From NCBI GenBank assembly GCA_937998875.1, contig CALLBO010000032.1, positions 1 through 64,000 of the forward strand: DNA of 64,000 bases. The letters are read 5' to 3'. Made by a program: the position numbers and the translations under genes. Positions 17,302 through 26,293 of this stretch are shown here, piece by piece. The stretch's first letter is position 1; every line of letters starts with the position of its first letter. The notes below the pieces were generated by a model, which was not told the DNA's origin, made no database searches, and saw only the letters and a list, made by a program, of their open reading frames with translations. This stretch comes from an uncultured Granulosicoccaceae bacterium. Lineage in GTDB: Bacteria > Pseudomonadota > Gammaproteobacteria > Granulosicoccales > Granulosicoccaceae.

Positions 17302-18327
17302 TTATTTAAAGTTGCCAAATTGAACTTCCAGTCTAACTAAACCGCCCAGCTTAGGTTCACTGTCTTCTTCGGTTAACCAGCTAACACTTGGCCATAGTTC
17401 ATAGTGAAACCAGGGGCGGAGAAAATTTTTACGAAATCGCACTCTGGCGGTATGGCCTTCATAATGATTGAAATTTTCTTCGGGTGTTGTGTTGTAGCCT
17501 GCCAGAAATTCGAATGCCAGTACAGATTTGTGACGTAGCCTTTTGTAGATACCGAAACTCTGATCCACCCTTGCGCCGCGTTGTATTTTCTCCCAGTTAA
17601 AGTTGGTGGAAGATCTAAAGATCATTGATTCATCGTTGTTCAGCCTATGCCAGAAATCAAAGCTGGTGCGGTTCGCGTAGCCGGAAGAGTAGTATTCTCT
17701 GAGGTCATTCTTGAAATTGAAGGACCAGCCATCATCGTTCTGGAATTTGGTAGAGATACGTAGTCTGGAAAAAGTCTGGAATCGCTGATCGAAACGTCGC
17801 GCACCAAGGTCGACATTGAAGCGTGTGTTTTCTGTGGCGTTCTTCATAAATCTAAACGCAAAAGAAAACGCCCGATCAAGATCTTCGTCTGCCAGGGCCT
17901 CAACGGAGTCGTCATCTTCCCTTTCATCAACGTCGAGTAATAATCTGATACGTTGCTGACTTCTCGGGAGTACCAGGCGGAGTTTAACTTTCGCCGTTGT
18001 AGAGAAATCATCGTTGGCAGGATCGGTAAAGTCCAACCGTACGGTAGCACGGGTGGTGTTGACGATTTCTTCTGCGACCTCTTCGCCGAAAAAGTTATCA
18101 ATCTGAGAAGCGAAATCGTTAAGTAGTTCACTGGCACTGGTGTGTGCGCTGTCAATGCTGCTACTGACATCGGGGATCGGCATTGGCAAAGTTACGGGTG
18201 CTTGATCAAGCCCCTGTGCATACAGGTTTGTCGATAAAAAAACCGGCGCCAGCATTCTCAAGAGTACGGGTAAAAAAATGGACCTTGAAGACTGTTGGAT
18301 ATGTGTGATGTGACAGCTGTGATGCAT
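17302..18327 (-). CDS. Hypothetical outer-membrane-like protein
   Basis: 341 residues. Hydrophobic N-terminal segment (FLPVLLRMLAPVFLSTNLYAQG, about 18-39) ending in a plausible signal-peptidase site. After an acidic region the C-terminal two thirds alternate polar and aromatic residues (RISTKFQNDDGWSFNFKN, SSTNFNWEK, VLAFEFLAGYN, FHYELWPSVSW) and end with a phenylalanine-containing strand (LEVQFGNFK), as in outer-membrane beta barrels. The family is not recognised. The first 15 residues are poor signal sequence, so an inner start is possible. It is convergent with the SDR gene. Confidence 0.65.
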   Translation of the reverse strand: MHHSCHITHIQQSSRSIFLPVLLRMLAPVFLSTNLYAQGLDQAPVTLPMPIPDVSSSIDSAHTSASELLNDFASQIDNFFGEEVAEEIVNTTRATVRLDFTDPANDDFSTTAKVKLRLVLPRSQQRIRLLLDVDEREDDDSVEALADEDLDRAFSFAFRFMKNATENTRFNVDLGARRFDQRFQTFSRLRISTKFQNDDGWSFNFKNDLREYYSSGYANRTSFDFWHRLNNDESMIFRSSTNFNWEKIQRGARVDQSFGIYKRLRHKSVLAFEFLAGYNTTPEENFNHYEGHTARVRFRKNFLRPWFHYELWPSVSWLTEEDSEPKLGGLVRLEVQFGNFK

Positions 18328-18608
18328 GCGGTAATGGTATACGAGAGCGGAAGGCTAATAACCAAAGTCTGCATCGGCAATTGTTACGTTGAGTAAACCT
18401 CTGATTTCTGGCCGGACCCTCTTTCACAATTGAAATCAAGGACTTGGCTGATTGTGGTGGTACACTTAGCAGAAGTATGTATGCGCGCTTTCTTAGAATT
18501 GCGCCAGCAAGGTCAAGGAATAGGACCTGGGTTGCAAGTTAATGGATAAATTGCCGCTACCGTTCCTATACAGAAAGCCTTAGTCCCTCTGCACAAAGGA
18601 CGAATAAA

Positions 18609-19976
18609 ATGCCATTAAAAGTAGTTATTCTCGCCGCCGGTAAGGGCACGCGTATGAAGTCCGCGATGCCAAAGGTGCTGCACCCAATTGCCGATAAGCC
18701 AATGGTTGAACATGTTGTCGATGCCGCATCTTCGCTGGGCGCTGAAAAAACGGTACTGGTGATTGGCCATGGTGCGGATCAAGTGCGCTCGACAGTTACT
18801 CGTGAAGTTGAGTATGTAGAGCAAACCGAACAGCTCGGGACGGGACATGCGGTGCAGCAGGCATTGCCCCTGTTGAATCCGGACGATACGGTTTTAATTG
18901 GTTACGGTGACGTGCCGCTCACAAAGCCGGATACTTTCAAACAGCTTATTGATGATGTGACTGATTCCAACATCGCGCTGCTTACTGTGATAATGGAAGA
19001 CCCTACCGGCTATGGTCGTATATTGCGGGATGCATCAGGCAACGTTACCGGTATTGTTGAACAGAAAGACGCCACACCGGAACAACTTCTTGTCAATGAG
19101 GGCAACACTGGAATACTGGCCGCCAAAGCGTCTGCACTTAACGAGCTGCTTGGTCGTATCGACAACAACAATGCTCAGCAGGAATATTATCTGACGGATA
19201 TTTTTGCACTGGCTGTTAAGCAGGGTATGAGTATCACAACACACCAGCCGGATCACGAATGGGAAACGGCTGGTGTTAACAGCCGTTTACAGCTTGCCGA
19301 ACTGGAAAGAATTCACCAGCTCAATCAGGCTGATGCGCTCATGACTGCAGGCGTGACGCTGAGAGATCCGGCGCGTATTGATGTGCGTGGCAATCTGACC
19401 GTAGGACAGGATAGTGACATCGACATAAACTGTATCTTCGAGGGTAATGTAGAGATCGGTGAAGGAGTAAGTATTGGACCGAACTGCCTGATCAGTAATT
19501 CGACGATTGCCGCGGGGGTGGTCATCAAGGCAAATACGGTCATCGAAGACAGTATCGTTGGGGAAAATTGCACACTGGGACCATTCGCGAGACTACGTCC
19601 CGGGGCCGAGCTTGAAGCACAGGCACACATCGGCAACTTCGTTGAGATAAAGAAATCCAAAATCAGTAAAGGTAGTAAGGTGAATCACCTGTCCTATGTG
19701 GGTGACAGTATTGTTGGTGAAGGTGTCAACATTGGGGCGGGAACCATTACCTGCAATTACGATGGTGCGAATAAACACCAGACAATTATTGAAGACGGTG
19801 TGTTTATCGGTTCCTGTACCCAGCTGGTGGCACCGGTAAAGGTTGGAAAGAATGCAGTGATTGGTGCGGGCTCGACTATCACCAAAGAAGTGGCAGCCGA
19901 TCAACTGGCATTTACCCGTGCACCATTGAAAACCATAGAGAACTGGCAGAAGCCGACGAAAAAAGCGTCTGGTTAA
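18609..19976 (+). CDS. glmU: Bifunctional GlcNAc-1-P uridylyltransferase / glucosamine-1-P acetyltransferase
   Basis: 455 residues, full family length. The N-terminal domain has LAAGKGTRMKSAMPKVLHP (8-26), the uridylyltransferase site, and GYGDVPL. The C-terminal half is a left-handed beta-helix of hexapeptide repeats with the acetyltransferase site around RLRPGAELEAQAHIGNFVEIKK and GAGTITCNYDGANKH. It makes UDP-GlcNAc for peptidoglycan and LPS in the cytoplasm. AAAGGA ribosome binding site. It precedes glmS, as usual in gammaproteobacteria. Confidence 0.98.
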   Translation: MPLKVVILAAGKGTRMKSAMPKVLHPIADKPMVEHVVDAASSLGAEKTVLVIGHGADQVRSTVTREVEYVEQTEQLGTGHAVQQALPLLNPDDTVLIGYGDVPLTKPDTFKQLIDDVTDSNIALLTVIMEDPTGYGRILRDASGNVTGIVEQKDATPEQLLVNEGNTGILAAKASALNELLGRIDNNNAQQEYYLTDIFALAVKQGMSITTHQPDHEWETAGVNSRLQLAELERIHQLNQADALMTAGVTLRDPARIDVRGNLTVGQDSDIDINCIFEGNVEIGEGVSIGPNCLISNSTIAAGVVIKANTVIEDSIVGENCTLGPFARLRPGAELEAQAHIGNFVEIKKSKISKGSKVNHLSYVGDSIVGEGVNIGAGTITCNYDGANKHQTIIEDGVFIGSCTQLVAPVKVGKNAVIGAGSTITKEVAADQLAFTRAPLKTIENWQKPTKKASG

Positions 19977-20082
19977 CAACTGGCTAACAGCAACAGCTGG
20001 CAGTAGAGAACGCATGTGTGAGTAGATATTACACAGGCTGCCGATACAGCCGGATGATGATAAATCAAATCGGAATTAGATT

Positions 20083-21924
20083 ATGTGTGGAATAATTGCG
20101 GCATACGCACAACGCAACGTCACTCCAATACTGCTTGAGGGTCTGCGCAGGATGGAATACCGCGGCTATGACTCTGCCGGTATTGCCGTACTCGATAAAG
20201 ACTACAGCATCAACAGAACCCGAGCACTCGGCAAGGTTGCTATGCTTGCCGACAAGCTTGAAAAAGCACCAATGGACAGTGGCATTGGTATTGCCCATAC
20301 CCGTTGGGCAACCCATGGTGAGCCGTCAGAAGCCAACGCGCATCCGCACAATTCTACTGAACAATTCTCAGTTGTTCACAACGGCATTATAGAAAACCAC
20401 GAAGAATTGCGTGCGGAGCTAAAGTCTGCCGGCTACGAATTTACCTCTCAAACCGATACAGAAGTCATTGTGCACCTTATACACAGTGAAGTCGGTAAAG
20501 CCGGTAATGACTACCTGAAAGGTGTGAGCAATGCGGTAGAGCAACTGCATGGGGCTTATGCTATTGCTATTCTGAACACCGAAATGCCGGATCGACTATT
20601 AGCGGTACGCAAAGGTAGCCCGCTGCTCGTGGGAATCGGTATAGGTGAGTATTTTCTGGCATCTGACACAGCCGCTCTGATTCCGGTAACCCAGGAGTTT
20701 ATTTATCTCGAAGATGGTGATGTTGTCGATATTTGCGAAGGCAAGATGTGCATCATGGATGAGAGCGGAGCTGAAGTTAAGCGTCCGATAAAAACCTCCT
20801 CCCTGACAGCAAGTGCGACAGATAAGGGTCCCTACAAGCATTACATGCTTAAAGAGATTTATGAACAACCCAATGCTGTTCGTGCAACTCTGCAAGACAG
20901 AATCACAGAAGACAAGTTGCTGTTGAATGGATTTGGTGATCTCGATATAAATGTACTCAAGCGTGCCAAAGCTATTCATATCGTCGCCTGTGGTACCAGC
21001 TACCATGCCGGTTTGACATCAAAGTATTGGTTCGAGGAGTACACCAACACTCCTTGTACTGTCGAGATAGCGAGTGAGTATCGTTATCGGCAAGTCGCAG
21101 TCCCTGAGAATACTCTGTATATCACGCTGTCTCAGTCCGGTGAAACCGCAGATTCACTTGCCGCGCTGGAAGAGGTTAAGAAATCCGGCTTGTACCTTGG
21201 CACACTGGCCATTTGCAATGTGCCTGAAAGCACCTTAACTAGAGAAGCAGACGCTACGTTGTTAACCAAAGCCGGTCCTGAAATCGGTGTTGCTTCCACC
21301 AAGGCATTTACTACCCAGCTAGTCGCTCTGCAGTTGGTTGCGTTAACGATGAGTAAAGCTAAAGAGACGCAGACGGACGAACAGCGTGCCGAGATTATAA
21401 AAGCCCTTTATCAGAGCCCGATTACCATGGAAAGGCTCTTGATGGTGGATCGCACCATTGAACACCTTGCGGAAGAATTCGTAGAAAAAGATCATGCGAT
21501 ATTTCTTGGACGTGGACCGTTGTTCCCGATTGCACTTGAAGGAGCATTGAAGCTGAAAGAAATCTCCTACATTCATGCAGAGGGTTATCCTGCAGGTGAA
21601 CTTAAGCATGGTCCGTTGGCACTTATCGACAATGACGTGCCGGTTATTGCAATTGCACCGAATGATCACTTGCTCGAAAAGCTTAAAGCCAATCTCGAGG
21701 AAGTACGTACCCGAGGTGGTCAACTGTTTGTAATGACTGAAGAAGATACAGATATAGAAACCATAGAAGGTCTAACGCTGGTAAAGATTCCCGGCTGTCC
21801 TGATCCGGTCAAGCCATTGTTACTAACAGTTCCGCTGCAGATTCTCTCTTATCACGTCGCTGTGATGCGCGGTACTGATGTTGATCAGCCACGTAACCTG
21901 GCGAAGAGTGTTACGGTGGAATAG
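20083..21924 (+). CDS. glmS: Glutamine-fructose-6-phosphate aminotransferase (isomerizing)
   Basis: 613 residues. Catalytic Cys at position 2 (MCGIIAAYAQ), glutaminase blocks RRMEYRGYDSAGIAV and HTRWATHGEPSEANAHPH, two SIS sugar-phosphate domains (ACGTSYHAG, SQSGETADSLAALE, STKAFTTQ) and the C-terminal LAKSVTVE. It forms glucosamine-6-phosphate, feeding glmU. It lies 106 bases after glmU; no ribozyme-like leader was seen. A strong terminator follows. Confidence 0.98.
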   Translation: MCGIIAAYAQRNVTPILLEGLRRMEYRGYDSAGIAVLDKDYSINRTRALGKVAMLADKLEKAPMDSGIGIAHTRWATHGEPSEANAHPHNSTEQFSVVHNGIIENHEELRAELKSAGYEFTSQTDTEVIVHLIHSEVGKAGNDYLKGVSNAVEQLHGAYAIAILNTEMPDRLLAVRKGSPLLVGIGIGEYFLASDTAALIPVTQEFIYLEDGDVVDICEGKMCIMDESGAEVKRPIKTSSLTASATDKGPYKHYMLKEIYEQPNAVRATLQDRITEDKLLLNGFGDLDINVLKRAKAIHIVACGTSYHAGLTSKYWFEEYTNTPCTVEIASEYRYRQVAVPENTLYITLSQSGETADSLAALEEVKKSGLYLGTLAICNVPESTLTREADATLLTKAGPEIGVASTKAFTTQLVALQLVALTMSKAKETQTDEQRAEIIKALYQSPITMERLLMVDRTIEHLAEEFVEKDHAIFLGRGPLFPIALEGALKLKEISYIHAEGYPAGELKHGPLALIDNDVPVIAIAPNDHLLEKLKANLEEVRTRGGQLFVMTEEDTDIETIEGLTLVKIPGCPDPVKPLLLTVPLQILSYHVAVMRGTDVDQPRNLAKSVTVE

Positions 21925-21991
21925 TTCAGGTAACGGTGCTTTTACCAGGCTGGGTGGCGAGGGCGTCTGCCAGCCGTAAATCAATAAAAAT

Positions 21992-22015
21992 GGCGACCAT
22001 TGGTCGCCTTTTTTA
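21992..22015 (+). terminator. Intrinsic terminator after glmS
   Basis: GGCGACC (21992-21998) pairs with GGTCGCC (22002-22008), loop ATT, followed by six T. The stem can extend one A-T pair inward or outward. It ends the glmU-glmS unit. Confidence 0.93.
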
Positions 22016-22178
22016 TTGGCTCTGTTTTCATAACGGGAGATATTTTAGCTGACACGCGCAGGTTACTGCACGGCACGCGACATCTTTCACTGTGTTCAGC
22101 CCCAGTACTTTCATCTGTTGTAGACTTCATGTCTGATCAAACTCATGTTTATATTGGCTGGTAACCGGGATTTTTCAA

Positions 22179-22565
22179 ATGACTAAGCAAATCTGCCTAT
22201 TTTTTACCCTCATGCTGGCACTGGGGTCGTTTCGCGCTTATGCGGATATAACCGGCAGCTGGAAATCGGAGAAGAACGAAGAAGGCAAGCAGATCTCTGT
22301 AGAGATCTATAACTGTGGTGAACAGATATGCGGCAGAATCACCGATGTGCATAACTCTGACAATACGCAAATCATTGGTACAGAAATTATTGAAGGTATG
22401 CAGCAGAAGTCAGATACCAAATACACCGGTGGTCGGATCTTCGCCCCGGACACAGAAAAATGGTACAAATCCAAGATCAAAGTCAAAGACGAGAATACGC
22501 TAAAAGTATCTGGTTGCGTTGCTGGTGGTATTATTTGTCGTGGTCAGGTCTGGACCAGAAACTAA
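22179..22565 (+). CDS. DUF2147-domain exported protein
   Basis: 128 residues. Signal peptide to about residue 22 (LALGSFRAYA). The mature part shows the DUF2147 pattern: ITGSWKSE at the start, a cysteine pair in IYNCGEQICGRI, GGRIFAPDTEKWYKSKI, LKVSGC and a final GQVWTR. Members are small periplasmic beta proteins of unknown role. It stands alone after the glmS terminator. Confidence 0.85.
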   Translation: MTKQICLFFTLMLALGSFRAYADITGSWKSEKNEEGKQISVEIYNCGEQICGRITDVHNSDNTQIIGTEIIEGMQQKSDTKYTGGRIFAPDTEKWYKSKIKVKDENTLKVSGCVAGGIICRGQVWTRN

Positions 22566-22687
22566 AATACCTGTGTGACTTAACGGGAGTATGAGGCAAC
22601 TTGCTTGGAAGCATTGCCTTTATACCAAAGGCTGAGTGATGTTTGGGAAGGTGGTAGCGTCTACACGACACTACCATTCAAGAAAAC

Positions 22688-23416
22688 CTACCGGCTTTTA
22701 AGTTGCAAATACATACTTGCGTATCGCCGACCAATCTCACGTAAAGCGGCTGCATTAAAATGAATTCCATCTGTGGTTTGTAAACCGTTCGAGCTGACAC
22801 AGCCGGTATAGCGATCTGTGTCGTTATTCAGTGCCATCAATCTCCGGTTAACTGGAGCGATTTCGTTTGGATCCGGATTGGTCTTCTGTGTTTCTCCACA
22901 GATAAAGACTGGTTTATCACCACTGAACCACGGTTCCTGACGCAGATTTCTTATTAGTGTATTGAGCCGGTCCGGATAGTAGTCTGGAGCGAGCTTTTCA
23001 GCAGCAGGTGCTGTTATATCTGATGTTCCGTTAAAGAGAAAGTCTGTTTCTCCCTGATGCCATAGAACACCATCAAACGATGTCCTGTTGCTTGCGTTTA
23101 ACGCTGTCATGGCTTTGTTTGACAGGGTGTTGTAGAAACTGCTGCCGCGGTCCCACTGCCGGATTCCAGCGCCCGGTGCAGTGACCAGCACGAATCCGAT
23201 GACCCGGTTTGGATCCAGGGCCACAAGTGACTTTCCAAAGTGGATAGCAAAGTTATTGTGCGGCGTATTGGCTGGAAATATCAGTGAGTTCCCACCGGGA
23301 TGTCTGCTTTCAATAGGGCCGTCCCAGTGCTGTCTTAAATCGGCCACCTGCCAGCCATCTTCATCAGTGAAGGCAAATACCTGTTTACTGGGTGCACCAG
23401 CACGGCAAGACTTACT
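22688..23416 (-). pseudogene. Carbohydrate (sialate-type) esterase domain, frame-disrupted
   Basis: C-terminal part of a secreted SASA/SGNH-like esterase. In one frame it reads SKSCRAGAPSKQVFAFTDEDGWQV, then the domain through LWHQGETD (block with the conserved HQGE) to DGIHFNAAALREIG (catalytic Asp-x-x-His). The first block with the nucleophile serine, DLILITGQSNAQGN, lies just upstream but in the +1 frame, and a TAA (23417-23419) separates the two parts in the main frame. Two compensating single-base events, near 23462-23475 and 23400-23420, would restore one protein with the upstream gene. It is either a recent pseudogene or a sequence error; a GTG start at 23347 would give a 219-residue protein without nucleophile. 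Confidence 0.72.
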
Positions 23417-24175
23417 TTAGTTGTATTGCCCTGGGCGTTGGATTGTCCGGTAATCAGAATTAGATCTGTCAAAACCGGGCGGTGTAATTGTATCCCTTAC
23501 AACCCCTGTTCCTGTCGTTGTTGTGCTGCCACCGTTGCTGACACGGCAGGAGGCCACACCGTTCCAGCCGTAACCATCTCCATCAGAATCCAGGCACTCT
23601 CCTACGGCTATTGTAATAGCCGCCGGGGAGGAGTTATCGGGTTGATTGTTATCAGGGGTGCAGGTGGCCAGACCGTTCCATCCGAATCCATCGTTGTCAG
23701 AGTCAATACACTCACCAGCAGTAGCTTGTGTCTCAGTAAGTGGTTCCTGAACTGTATTCGGGTCTGACAACGTGCAACGCATAGTAGCCAGTGAGTCGGA
23801 GAACAATGTTGCCACCGCGTAGCGGGTATTTTGTGGTGCGCGTCCTGGGTTTATACGAAGGGTTCTACTGGAATTTGTGTTATCCGAAGATGTACTCAGC
23901 TGTCTAAAATTTGTATCAGAAAAGGCCAGCTGCGCGCTGGTGAAGTTTGCAGTACGTGTCTGGCAGACTAACTCCAATTCATCCCTGGCCTCGGCCGTGA
24001 TTTCCTGATAAAGGCACTCTGAGTTGAGCTCGACGGTACCCGCTGCATTTATTGTACGGTCATTGTCGCTGCAGGAAATCCAGGTGTTCTGCAGTACATT
24101 CGGACCAGCGTTGACGTTTGTGCTGAGTAACAGGAGAAATGTGGAAAAATAGAGTAGCGTGCTGCGTTGTGCCAT
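23417..24175 (-). CDS. Secreted protein with two Asp-rich Trp repeats (N-terminal part of a broken esterase gene)
   Basis: 252 residues as read. Signal peptide to about residue 23 (LLLLSTNVNAG). Two copies of a repeat of the form EC-[IL]-DSD-x-DG-[FY]-GWNG-x-A-[ST]-C occur at about 153-170 and 192-209; this cysteine-flanked DxDxDG motif is common in secreted proteins of aquatic gammaproteobacteria and may bind calcium. The reading ends with SNSDYRTIQRPGQYN and a stop, but the +1 frame at the same place codes for the esterase nucleophile block, so the natural product was probably a single protein of about 490 residues continuing into 22688-23416. Confidence 0.75.
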   Translation of the reverse strand: MAQRSTLLYFSTFLLLLSTNVNAGPNVLQNTWISCSDNDRTINAAGTVELNSECLYQEITAEARDELELVCQTRTANFTSAQLAFSDTNFRQLSTSSDNTNSSRTLRINPGRAPQNTRYAVATLFSDSLATMRCTLSDPNTVQEPLTETQATAGECIDSDNDGFGWNGLATCTPDNNQPDNSSPAAITIAVGECLDSDGDGYGWNGVASCRVSNGGSTTTTGTGVVRDTITPPGFDRSNSDYRTIQRPGQYN

Positions 24176-24324
24176 GAAATTCCGTAACCGGATCCGAGTG
24201 AGAGCCGCAAAAATTGTGAGGTTCTGCGCAAAACCCAGTTCTGCACTGGCGACTCCACGCTTTCGCCAGCCGTGGTTTTGCTGATGTATAGTGTGTCTTT
24301 AATAACGAGATCACGGTATCCAAG

Positions 24325-25191
24325 ATGCTTACGCGCGTACCTCAAAGATCAGCGCTCTATGTGCCTGCAAGTAATCAACGGGCGGTTGATAAGTCCGCGA
24401 CCATTGATGCCGACTGGATAATTTACGATCTTGAAGATTCTGTGTCGGATACTGAAAAAGCGACCGCCAGACAAACACTGACAGACGCGTTTAGTAACAG
24501 GCAATTTGGTGGCAGCAATACGGCCATTCGATCGAATGCAGTTGCCAGTGAGTCATTTCTGGCTGACCTGAAAACCGCATCTGCCTGCGCCCCTGACGCG
24601 ATACTCATTCCCAAAGTCGAGTCAGTGAGTGATGTTGAACGTTTCCACAACGGTTGTGCGGAAGTTGATATACCGCAGCAGACAAACAGCTGGTTTATGA
24701 TTGAAACGGCAAACGGTATCACCCGACTTGGTGAAATTATTGAATCTGCACGTTCTAAAAACTGCAGGCTGACAACACTCGTCGTCGGTCATAATGATAT
24801 TGCCAGTGAAACCGGCGTGTCACTGGAGTCTGACAGACAATACCTGATCCCGTGGCTGATGCAGATTGTGCTGCATGCCAAAGCCAATGATCTTCAGGTA
24901 CTCGATAGTGTCTGGAATAACTTTCGCGATCTTTCAGGTTTTGAAAGAGAGGCAGAGCAAGGCAAACAGATGGGATTTGATGGTAAAACACTGATCCATC
25001 CCTCGCAAGTGGATGTTGCTACTCGCATTTTCTCACCGTCTCAGGAAGAAGTACGACGTGCGAGGCTTATTGTTGAGAATTTTTCAAGGGCAGATAATCA
25101 ACATAAGAATGTGCTGAGCATTGAGGGCGAAATGGTTGAAAGGCTGCATCTGCTGCAAGCTGAAAAATTGCTGATAAAAGCAGGGCATTGA
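24325..25191 (+). CDS. HpcH/HpaI aldolase / citrate-lyase-beta-like (CoA ester lyase)
   Basis: 288 residues. CitE/Mcl family pattern: RSALYVPASNQRAVDKS at the start, DADWIIYDLEDSVSDTEKATAR, IRSNAV, ILIPKVESVSDVERF (metal-binding Glu), MIETANGI and GKTLIHPSQVDVATRIFSPS near the end. These enzymes cleave or condense malyl- or citramalyl-CoA-type esters using Mg. It stands alone; the exact substrate is not readable. Confidence 0.88.
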   Translation: MLTRVPQRSALYVPASNQRAVDKSATIDADWIIYDLEDSVSDTEKATARQTLTDAFSNRQFGGSNTAIRSNAVASESFLADLKTASACAPDAILIPKVESVSDVERFHNGCAEVDIPQQTNSWFMIETANGITRLGEIIESARSKNCRLTTLVVGHNDIASETGVSLESDRQYLIPWLMQIVLHAKANDLQVLDSVWNNFRDLSGFEREAEQGKQMGFDGKTLIHPSQVDVATRIFSPSQEEVRRARLIVENFSRADNQHKNVLSIEGEMVERLHLLQAEKLLIKAGH

Positions 25192-25238
25192 TAACACATA
25201 GTGCCGGGTGTTTAGTGGATAGCGCTGTGATAGTAAGC

Positions 25239-25760
25239 CTATTTTAAAGCTCTAAACTCCCATGGTGGAATTGCACCAGGATTCTGCCATAAGCCCAGTC
25301 TGTTTTTGCGGGCAGACTCAGCGGCTTTACTGTAGCTATTTTGATCAGTGCGTGATTGTTCTTCTCTAAATCTTTCGTAGTACCAGGCATTACCGGATTT
25401 GAGCATTGTTAAATTAACGTCTTCATTGTTGTGCGTAATCACGCAAACCTGTCTTTTGTATTTGTCCAGTTTATTGCAGCTGGCGCTTACCTGTTGACGC
25501 ATGATCAGCTGACGCAAATGATCTCTTGATCTAACTCCGCCTGCCTGGTCAATCTCAGGCGCGTCTATTGCTGCAAGTCTTATGATTACCCGTTTTTCTC
25601 CAGATGGGGTAAGGTGTATCGAGTCACCGTCGTGTACTTTTGTTACTCTGCCATCGAACGTGTGTGTCACAGGTTTGCCGCTATAGCAACCGTAGATGAA
25701 AGCTGCAAAAGCCAACAGTGACAAGTACATGAAGTATTTTTTCAGTGGGAGTAAATTCAA
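25239..25760 (-). CDS. Thermonuclease-like (SNase) lipoprotein
   Basis: 173 residues. An N-terminal hydrophobic stretch ends in FIYGC, a lipobox (Cys about 25). The SNase fold follows: GRVTKVHDGDSIHL, IIRLAAIDAPEIDQ and RSRDHLRQLI, then ESARKNRLGLWQNPGAIPPWEFR, the usual family end. The catalytic-type Asp and Arg of IRLAAIDAPE are present. Probably a periplasmic or membrane-anchored nuclease. Its start overlaps the arfB stop by 4 bases, so the pair is coupled. Confidence 0.88.
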   Translation of the reverse strand: MNLLPLKKYFMYLSLLAFAAFIYGCYSGKPVTHTFDGRVTKVHDGDSIHLTPSGEKRVIIRLAAIDAPEIDQAGGVRSRDHLRQLIMRQQVSASCNKLDKYKRQVCVITHNNEDVNLTMLKSGNAWYYERFREEQSRTDQNSYSKAAESARKNRLGLWQNPGAIPPWEFRALK

Positions 25761-26170
25761 TAATCTATTTTCCTGCGTGCCTGTTTCAACTGACTGTGTT
25801 TTGTTTTGCGATCCATTCGCTTACGCTGCGAGTTTCTGCTCGGCTTTGTCGGCTTGCGAGGTTTTTTAACTTCGATGGATCGCAGGATCAGGTCTTTGAG
25901 CCGGGTTAGCGCGTCGTGGCGGTTTTTTTCCAGTGATCGGTACTTTTGCGCCTTGATGACAATGATGCCGTCGCTGCTTATTCTATGATCTCGAGCTTTA
26001 AATAACGCATCTTTGTACGTATCCGGCAGAGACGACGCGGCGATATTAAAACTCAGATGAATCGCACACGAAGTCTTGTTGACTTTTTGGCCTCCAGCGC
26101 CTTGTGCCCGAATAGATTTAAAATCTATCTGGTCTTCTGGAATGAAAACTGACTTATTTATTACCAGCAT
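25757..26170 (-). CDS. arfB: Alternative ribosome-rescue factor / peptidyl-tRNA hydrolase ArfB
   Basis: 137 residues, the usual length. GGQ motif in RAQGAGGQKVNKT (about residues 21-33) and a basic C-terminal tail (KKPRKPTKPSRNSQRKRMDRK) that enters the mRNA channel. It hydrolyses peptidyl-tRNA on stalled ribosomes. First gene of a two-gene minus-strand operon with the SNase-like gene. Confidence 0.93.
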   Translation of the reverse strand: MLVINKSVFIPEDQIDFKSIRAQGAGGQKVNKTSCAIHLSFNIAASSLPDTYKDALFKARDHRISSDGIIVIKAQKYRSLEKNRHDALTRLKDLILRSIEVKKPRKPTKPSRNSQRKRMDRKTKHSQLKQARRKIDY

Positions 26171-26293
26171 GAGCGGAGCGTAACATATCAGGCAAGTCCG
26201 GTTTAAAATGGTCGGTGCATGTTGCGCAGCGTACTGCTTTCGCTATGTGTCGCCGGGATTCTGCATCGCAATATCGATAACAGGAAATAGTTT

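Noticed and set aside
20041-20082. glmS ribozyme or riboswitch before glmS
   Set aside because: The leader is short and the intergenic region shows no ribozyme core; the ribozyme is known mainly from Gram-positive bacteria.
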